This document shows, in pieces, positions 55,601 through 64,000 of a stretch of DNA of 64,000 bases; position 1 is the stretch's first letter, and each line of letters starts with the position of its first letter. The notes under the pieces are model-generated. The model saw only the letters and a list, made by a program, of their open reading frames with translations. It was not told the DNA's origin and did no database searches. A program made the position numbers and the translations under genes. Source of the DNA: Pontederia crassipes (taxonomy: Eukaryota > Streptophyta > Magnoliopsida > Commelinales > Pontederiaceae); the NCBI GenBank assembly GCA_030549335.1, contig CM060196.1, forward strand, positions 69,100,639-69,164,638, written 5' to 3'.

Positions 55601-56540
55601 AGACGGCGATTTGGGGATCACTCCATAACGCGGTTGGTCAGGCCGATGGTGAATTAAGTGGGAAGCTGCATGCCATTCATGAAGGTTTTGCAGATTCTTT
55701 TTGCTTCTATTCGTCATGCTTCTTAAATTTTTACTCGAAGACATCACACGATCGAGATGTTGTTTTCAAAGTATTCGTTTTCTCTCCTTTCCTCATCTCC
55801 ACCATCACCTTCTCCTCCTCTTCCTCCTCCATTAAAATCTTTGGCTTCCAAATTGTAAATAATTTTCTCAGAATACATTGTTCTCCTTCTGATTCTTACA
55901 TATGATAAAAGTTTTCGCTTTCTAGATCAGGCAGTTTGCTTCTTTTGGGAATTTTTGTTTCCTTAATTTGGGGGCCGTCAGGAATACGAACCCTATGATC
56001 AGATCTAAATCTTCCTTGCTATTTTGCTTCAGATTGCTCTCTTTGTTCATCTCTAGCTCCTCCTTGCTCCATCCCCCACAGATAGTTCCAAAGCAGGAGC
56101 CATGCCGTAAAAATGGAGGACAGACAAGCTGTGGAGCAGCAGATGTCAGATCTAAATCCTACTCCATCCATTTCTTATCTGTTGCACAATATATTGGAGT
56201 TAATTCCATCTTTGCCTTCAGCTTACATACATGTAAGTCCCTTGTATGCTTACTGCATTCACTGAGAAAAGTCAGATTCTTTGGCTTAATGTGCCTTAAA
56301 GTCTGCAATTATATGGTGGCACGCCATGCGCAGGACCTTTTAAGGTGGCACAGAGTATGAAGGAAAGCATAAGTATCCATATCTTTGTGTAATTCATTTT
56401 TGTTTCCTTTAGAAAAGCTCATGTACTTCATTAAGAACTTTCAAGCTATAGCTAGAATTCTTCTCAATTCTTATGCTTACAAGAATTGAATAAATTTAGT
56501 ATCTAGTTATAGTTTTGCAAAAAAAATTTGTTGTTTCATA
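55601..56540 (+). other. Probable 3' flank and untranslated region of the B3 gene
   Basis: After the TAA stop the DNA becomes CT- and AT-rich. A T/A-rich TTGTAAATAATTTTCTC near 55852 and GAATAAAT near 56487 could be polyadenylation signals. A short duplication (CAGATCTAAATC near 55999 and 56148) is present. The open frames 55411-55905 and 55968-56360 show no domain and are not called as genes. Confidence 0.4.
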
Positions 56541-59500
56541 AGCATCATGAAGTGACCCTTTGCATTAAGAACTTTTTTTTGGATAGCAAATACACAAGTT
56601 CTTCTTCTAATTGGTAAACTTGTTGGTTATAACGAGTGCCATTCTCTCGTGTTTATCAGTACCTGGATATATCTTATTTGTCTGAGCATGTTGTTTCTTT
56701 CCATATAACGGTGGAATCCTTCTTCTATACTGTAGTTTTCTATACATTTGTAAAATGCCAATAGAGATTTCAGGAATCCGTAGTGGCGTTTGGACTGAGA
56801 AGTCTTCAAGCAAGGTATGCCAATTCTACTAGCTACCAGAATGTATTCTAGCAGTTTTGTGTCGTATAACCAGTTTCTTTCAAGAGTAACATTTGTGCAT
56901 GCTCTCTTTCCTTTCTGTTAATCATGCTTTCTTTTGAGATATAGTTAACTGATCTCATGCGGAATATATACAGACAATGAGAATATTAAATCTCCAATCA
57001 GCAAGATTTTTTCTTCAAAGGAAGTCTATGAATGAAATATTCCTATTAGGCAATTGTGCAGTCCTCCTGGAAGTTGAAATTCCAGCGTATTTTGACAGTT
57101 GAATGCAAATAGTTCTCATCAGTGGTGATCCACGAATCAATAGTGCCTTTAGTTTCCCTAGACATCTACAGTTTCTAGCTTTTAATGTCCATGCGCGTGC
57201 AACCATAAAGGCAGTAACAGCACAGGTACTATGTAATCAATTTTAAGTTCATCTAAAGCTGATTGTCTGATATCTCAACCATCTGGAAGTGACATTGCGT
57301 TTTGCATGCATGGATTATCAGTTTCATCTGATGGATCGAAAAGACAGAATTTGTATGCTCGATTAGATTATAGAATTTCTCACATTCTTAAATATTATGT
57401 CCTATATGATGTCAGCATGTTTTATCATATTGTACCTCAGGCACGACGTAGACCATATCATTATAAAATTCCTATAAACTCCGAGTAGCATTCATATTTA
57501 ATGTTTGCATGAATATGTTTTGCAAATCTATATGCAAGTTCATCAACTGATCAGGATATTACCATATAGTTGGAATTGTATAAACATATATACACACAAA
57601 AGTTGTATATTTCGCCAACTGTATATAACAAATATGGTAGCTATATATACAGCCACGCAACAGAGACTAACCATTCTGAACTATCAAAACTTCAGCGGGC
57701 ACAGAACAAAAAACCAAAGCTTACTACCATTTATTCTGTACAAGGAGAAAGTGTAAAAGGATTCACAAAAAAATTGTGGATTCTGAAATACTTACTAAGC
57801 TAAGTGAGTGTAGTGTTTCATAGAACGTTATTTCTAGGTTCTTATTTATCTCTTGCTATCCATGAGCAGATTATATATTGTGAACTGACCAATCCCCAAG
57901 AATTTACTTGACCACTACTGTGTTATTTGAAATGTCATCAGATGTATATTTCTAATTAGTTGAATACATCCAGATGCTGCTTAATTAGCAGCATATTAGT
58001 ACATATATTGTGGTGAAGTTAATTAATGTAGTACAGTCTCATGAAATCCGTTTACAACTGGAATGCTGTTATATATTTGATACCGAGAATAAGTAGATGC
58101 TAAAATTGTTTTTTAAACATTAACCCAAAGGAACTAAACTGTTGAAGGCTTCAAGTGGAACTTTTTAAATTTGATTTTCTGATAAACTAAAATCGGGATC
58201 AACAATTCTTTTTCCTAGTGCAATATATATGTCACTAGAACATTATGACAATTCTATATTTATACATATATAAGGTATGCTTTGAATTTTGTAGGATATT
58301 TTGTTTAAGCAGAATTATGACTTGTTAAACACACATTTGATTGATGATATCTTGTACTTTGTGTAGCCACAAAAATGAATTATGTGTGCATGTATGCTCA
58401 TTCCTTGTCTCTTTTGGTGAAATAGTCACCAGATAAGGAATCCAAGTACATGGAGATCCCACAAGTTAATTAACTTGCTATATGGTGATTGGAAATTAGC
58501 TAATTGTTAGCTTGTATCAGACTTTATAATTAATTCATAGTTGCATGTTGCTGAGATAATATATGGTTTCTGCTGACCTTTTTTGCAGACGTTGCGGAAA
58601 TTTGTATGCAACACTTATTTTCTATCCAGCTATACAGTTTTTATGGTAGCCATGCAGATAGACCAGGCCATGCATGCTTGTATATATTTGTCAATGTCTT
58701 AATCATTTATATATACACACACACTTCGTTTCTGGATAATGTCTACGGCTCTAGGCTATCATCCATCAACAGATATATTCTTTTCACGTGTGTTAATTAT
58801 TTATAGCATTGAAATAAGGAAGTATGGAAGAAAGAAAAATATACATCTAAGGAGAAAAAAAAACACGAAGAAAGAAGCTTGCCTATGCAATAATTATAAG
58901 CCTTGCATTCTGCAATCATTATTTTTTTTTCATCTCATAGTGTTGTTGGAGATAGACCGCACCACGTGTGTGCATATATAATTAATATGCACGTATGCAT
59001 ATACATATAACATATATTATGATGCCAAGTTATTAAACATTTGGTATTAGGAATTCATGTATCGGGACCGTTTGATCTCCCTAAATATATAACTTAGATA
59101 ATTGAACAAAATTACCACATATAACTTAGATAAGGAATGCAATTGTTGATGCAGATGGTACCGGTACACAGCCTGAATGCTGAGTTTTAAAATACCACTG
59201 CACTAATTTGCTTTCTGAGTTAACTCTGGATGGTGGTATAATTAGACAAAACATAAAACACACACACATTATGCTGCTATAAATTATTAAAAAATTGATA
59301 CTAGGGACATGCACGTATCGAGTGCCCTTGATCTCCCTAAATAATGTGAGCAAAATGATGACGACAACACCTTATGTGGATACAACAAAGATATCTTGTA
59401 GTGCAGTACATTAGTCTACCATTTTTTTTCCTCAAGTGAGGACAGATGGTCGTAGCGACCCATGAAGAGGAGATGATATGTATGTGAAGCAACCGATAAT

Positions 59501-59502
<2 letters not shown>

Positions 59503-59540
<38 letters not shown>
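59503..59540. repeat. AT microsatellite, 38 bp
   Basis: A perfect (AT)n run. Confidence 0.95.
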
Positions 59541-59545
<5 letters not shown>

Positions 59546-60172
59546 TTCAAATAATGAAATTTAATTACTTATGATATGAAATATTATTGGAAAACGAGTT
59601 TACTGTTAGGAAGTATTCAACATTCCTCCGAAACTATATATATGCTTACCTTCTCTAATAGGGAACCTATTTGACCATGCCAAAAAGTAATATTTAAAAA
59701 CTACTTTATATGCTCATTTATCATCTGTGAAATTATCCACTAATCAAATCACTTTCCATGATATATATATGAATTATAAATTTATGTCATACAGAATCTG
59801 ACCTCTATAGTTATTTGTAATGTGACAAGCGCCATGTTCTTTGCACGCCTGTCCTCTTCTGCTTACAGCTCCCTGAGGATGGTCCAGTTTGATAAACTTT
59901 AGAGGCCCTCAAGGCTCTTCTGTTCCTTTAGCATCTGTTTTTATCTCATGTTCTCTACTGCCGTCCATCACAAGAAATCGTCCTTGGAGTCCATGTGATG
60001 CTTAAAACTTTTCGTCTCTCTCTCTCTCTCTCTCTCGATGCGTATATATCTATACCTTTCGGCTGTGACCACCACCAGCAGCAGTAGCAGCCCAGCTCTA
60101 AGCATTTGTCATTCAGAAGGATTAGGACATCTCTTTCGGAAGGTGCGGGGGAGGAGCTGAGAGTGAGCCTGA

Positions 60173-60196
60173 GGGGGGGGGGGGGGGGGGGGGGGG
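60173..60196. repeat. G homopolymer, 24 bases
   Basis: An uninterrupted G run preceded by GGGGGAGGAGCTGAG. The exact length may be a sequencing estimate. Confidence 0.9.
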
Positions 60197-60719
60197 TAGG
60201 AATTGAACTCCTACTATGGTCATAACTTAGCATGTGATTGATATCTGTATATCCCTCATATTCCACACATTGATTTAGTGCCTTCGCCACTTGCTCCTGT
60301 TTCCATCTCGCCATGTGCCATTAGGTGAGCTTTTCTCCCTTCATTAACCAGGCGGACCAAATGGGTTCTATACATGTCATCTTAAGTTCAACAGTGCTTT
60401 GCAACAGTTGATACAGATAGATATGATCCTTCTACTTGTACCATTCAATTATACATATTATATATTATGAGAGAGAGAGAGAGAAAGAGAGAGGCTATAT
60501 AGAGAGAGACGTATCTACGATTTGTCCCTCTCAAACATTTATATCTTCTCTCATTATATATGGGGAAAAACTTAACACTGCCACGAGCAAGGTTAAATTC
60601 TTTTGTGCAATTTTGCGATTCGTCTTTCTCAAAGATGCATTCATAGTTTATATATTAAATATATTATATAATATGTGATCCAATAATTGTATATATCTGG
60701 AAAAGAATAAAAAGAAATG

Positions 60720-60920
60720 GGGGGCGTGGGGTTTGTTTCCCTTTGGCAAAGTGGCTTGGAAGCATGCAGGAAGGGGGAGGGGCGAGCGGATCTATGCGCA
60801 AACGACGACTGAGGTTTTGCATGGGACCACGACGATAATTTCCATGCACCCCCTTTCGCTGCTGCTGCTGCTGCTGCTGCGGACTTTATTCCACGACGTC
60901 GGTGGGGAAAAGGCTCCGTG
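60720..60920. other. GC-rich patch with CTG repeat
   Basis: A 200-base patch is GC-rich inside AT-rich DNA. It contains (CTG)n at 60858-60880, a GGGGGAGGGG word and TTGCATGGGACCACGACG. Short open frames on both strands lack domains. It could be a small regulatory or untranslated region; nothing more can be supported. Confidence 0.3.
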
Positions 60921-63900
60921 ACCTTTCCAGGCGTACGGTTGCATAATTTGTGACCAAAATTAAAACTAAATATGTGCGCATATATGATGCACACCAATTA
61001 CAAGTCTAATTAGATAGATATATAGATATATTATGGTGGAATGATATTTTAAAATATAATATATCGTATCTTTTTTTTTCCTTCAAGCGTTTCCAGTCCA
61101 ATTTTTTATGCGGGCGAAATATTTTCTAGTTAAAACGTGTTATTTTGGATATTTGGTATCGCTGTACAAGAGGAATTCCAATCCTATGAATAGTTAATGT
61201 TAATAATACAAAATAATTGATATTGCTCTTTTTATCGATTTAGTTTTTTTAAAAAAATTAGTTAATACATCAAATTTAATATGGTATAAATCCTGAGTTC
61301 AAATTTCGTAAAGTTCTTATTAACAAAATAGTTCTCCCTCCTCCCTTTGTTGTCCACGCGGTGAGTTAGGCTAACAATCCTTACATGAAGAGGAGGATTA
61401 AGAATATAAAATAATGTTACTCTTCTTAACGGTTTAAGTTTTTAGAAAAAAAATAGTTAGCATATCAAATTTAACAATTAAATGGATATATTGATTTTAG
61501 ATGTGTTTCAATAAAATTAAATATAATGATGAAAAATTATAAAATAAATGAAAAAAGACTATTTGATAGATTAATTTTGTTTTTCCTACATTTTTTGTAT
61601 CATTTATTACATCATTTGAGAGAATCGTTTAGATCTAATGATGCGTTCATTGCATTGTCATTCAAAATTACTTGACTATACATAATAACTCTCACAAAAA
61701 TTATCACTTATTAAATTATTAGCAATATACATTACTTTATTTAGTATGTATGGCAATAACTATTAATTATTTATAAGAAAATAAAGATTTATAAGTTAAT
61801 ATATAGTTTTTACCAATATATTTCTAATAATATATATATATATATATATAATTTATTTTAAAATTTGTATACTTAAATCACGAATACATATTTTCATCCA
61901 TAAAATTAGAATTATAAAATACTTAATATTTTTAAAATATAATAATATATATATTTTATAATGATTAATTAAGATTTATTTGATTTATTTTATTATTTAC
62001 TTTATAATTTAGTTAACTAGTTTTATAATTTGTAAAATTAAAAGGATTGACACACAAGTGATAATTTAAATTGTTACTCCATAAGTAATTTGCATTATCA
62101 ATTCATATTGCAGCAATATGAATTACCTAGATAATACAAATTAATTATTATTGATTATAAATGAACAAGATAATGTGATATGCTCAAATAATTTAATTTA
62201 ACATTATCCGATAAAAAGATTACCGAGAAACACCTCCTAAGATATAATTCCATTCCTGTTGTCAAATGAAATTCAAATTGAGTAATTAAATAAGGGTAGC
62301 TATTGGAAAAAAATATAACTTTTTGTTACAAATTATTCTCTTTCATAAAATGAAAAAAGCTATCTCTGAATTGTACTTTCTGATTTGGTTGGTTTCCTCG
62401 AGTTTGTAACTACTACGTACTAATCTTAAATGCATGTATGCGAGGTCCTTCTTTTTTATTTCTAATAAATCTTTTAAAATTGTGTTTCCATTCACGATCG
62501 TTATGCTAAAATAATTACATAAAGTTTATTTACACTCGTGTACCAAGTTTCAAATAAATATATATTATCATCAAGTTGGCTAATATCAATATCGAGAAGA
62601 GGTATAACTCCAGATACAAGTCTATAGAGACATCAATTTCGTCGAAATTTATTATCTTTCTCTCATCTGAATATTGAATTTGTCATATTCTTATAAATAT
62701 CAAATCTAATAATTTCTGGGTGAAAAAAAATGTTACGGTGCAAAGCTGCTGCTTAGTATAATTAAGACCATGCGAGCTTGCTAGAAGATGCCAAAGCATA
62801 CAATGACAGAGAAAGTATCGAAATGATATTTTGCAGGTGCTTTAAATCCAAATATATATATACATTTTTCTTGTTGATTTATACAGTTGAGTTATCAAGA
62901 TTTCTCCTGTACTGATATTGATATTTTCAAATTTGGATAATGTGAGGCTCAACCCATTATTGGTCGAACTTGTTGGATTTTAATTTAAATTTGGATCCTT
63001 AAAGCTCAGTGCACATGGTGTCTAGTGTTTCTTTTTGTATCTCATGCATAAATGGGGCCCAAAGCTAATATATTGGGTAACTTAAAGAATTCATTAATAA
63101 AAACAGGATCACACTTCAACACATGCATGGATATGAGGATTATATAAGACAGTATAAATTATTGGGTTGATTTGAGTGGTAATAATTGAAGAAGGCAGTG
63201 TAATCGTACTTGACAAGTGCCACAATTAGTTAAGAGTTGCATGAAGTTGTAATATTTTTGTGTTACAGAACTTCGACAAACAATTGTCTCCTTGTTGATC
63301 CTCCAATCAATTGTTAAATGAACTCAAAATCGGAAATCATCACCGTTAAGTGGTTGCTAATCTGACAGTAGAACAGTCTCTCTTTATATGCACATGCACC
63401 CACACACAAATAGTCAGTATATTTCTATACATCTACTATTGAACTGGGGAATTGAAGGCCAGTTAATTCCTGTTGTATAGTATATAGGTAGGAAGCATGA
63501 ACCAACAGCTCAGCCTAATTATTGTACCCTCAACTTAACCCTAATGTATGCTTGTTACACAGCACGGTCAGCTGGCCAGTTGCACAAGTTGGTCTTTTTT
63601 TTATTTATTTTTTGGTTCTTGAGGAGGACATGATGTATCAACTTGGCGATTAATACTGACCATTTGGCTAATTATAGGACATGTAGTAGGTGGATGAATG
63701 AAAGGAACTGACATGGATGAGAAAACAAGGTTGCTTTAATTTGCACACATGCTAATGGTCCAAGCATCAGCTAATCGGAGAACAACCATAAGTACACCTC
63801 TTTGTGAAATGAAAATAAAGATATCTTTCGTTCATCTTCTTGAAGTATGACTTATTTATAATTTTAATTCCAAAGCTGACAATTAGACTCTGGTCTCCTG

Positions 63901-64000
63901 AATTATTGAAGATTAAACTGATGATATTATCACGATGTCAAAAAATAATGTTGTGTTCTATCATTAAAAGTATTGGATCAGTGATATATAATTTCTGCAC
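60921..64000. other. AT-rich intergenic DNA, no gene seen
   Basis: Two similar stretches near 61225-61290 and 61405-61490 (ATACAAAATAAT / ATATAAAATAAT, then AGTTTTT-AAAAAAA-TAGTTA-ATATCAAATTTAA) form a diverged local duplication. An AT run lies at 61831-61850. No open frame of note runs to the window end. Confidence 0.45.

Larger units (their letters stand above)
56541..60690. other. Intergenic DNA, no gene seen
   Basis: The DNA is AT-rich with only short frames. A diverged duplication (59035-59095 and 59285-59345, both ending TTGATCTCCCTAAAT), an AT microsatellite (59503-59540) and a 24-base G run (60173-60196) are noted. The minus-strand frame 59955-60314 includes the G run as polyproline and shows no domain. 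Confidence 0.45.

Noticed and set aside
59955-60314. A 119-codon minus-strand frame with a polyproline stretch.
   Set aside because: The polyproline comes from the 24-base G run and the Arg-Glu repeat from a CT tract; the rest shows no domain or splice context.
60735-60755. CCCTTTGGCAAAG, whose complement resembles the start of miR399.
   Set aside because: About nine bases match and the rest differs; no hairpin arm is visible.

Overview
This window looks like a repeat-rich stretch of a plant nuclear chromosome, most likely a monocot. The reasons are LTR retrotransposons with tRNA-Met primer sites, CACTA DNA transposons, long CT/GA microsatellites, and one very GC-rich, intronless transcription factor gene inside AT-rich intergenic DNA. 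A commelinid or Zingiberales-type genome fits the gene's composition and the LTR style, but the species cannot be fixed from this sequence. No tRNA, rRNA, CRISPR or bacterial-type operon is visible.

Layout. 1-2.8 kb: AT-rich intergenic DNA with an old local duplication. 2.8-5.6 kb: a probable solo LTR. 5.9-15.6 kb: remains of an En/Spm (CACTA) transposon, comprising a decayed transposase gene on the left and a candidate 3' end at 15623. A Ty3/gypsy chromovirus complex (7029-15142, TSD TGCAT) sits inside it, and a short CACTA element (12036-13345, TSD TCT) sits inside that. 16.1 kb: an unassigned exon-like frame on the minus strand. 16.7-21.0 kb: a Ty1/copia fossil on the minus strand. 21.8-25.5 kb: an island without recognisable elements, richer in GC and GA/CT tracts, with no gene I can recognise. 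27.75-31.25 kb: a copia fossil on the plus strand (TSD ATCTA). 31.3-32.35 kb: an A-B-B-A duplication block. 32.6-34.6 kb: a small LTR element (TSD ATGAT). 34.7-36.4 kb: a second CACTA element related to the first (TSD AGC). 36.5-53 kb: AT-rich intergenic DNA with microsatellites, foldbacks and a possible solo LTR. 53.6-55.6 kb: the one convincing protein-coding gene, a NGATHA-type B3 transcription factor, with its upstream region. 55.6-64 kb: its downstream flank and more AT-rich intergenic DNA.

The B3 gene is the only host gene supported with confidence. Its B3 domain, RLFGV repression motif and C-terminal LDLDL together point to the NGA clade, repressors that shape style/stigma and lateral organ growth. 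Everything else is mobile-element sediment. The most informative structures are the three-LTR gypsy complex held between a single pair of target-site duplications, and the two sister CACTA elements packed with inverted GACGG/CCGTC motifs and a 132-bp tandem unit that differs in copy number between them.
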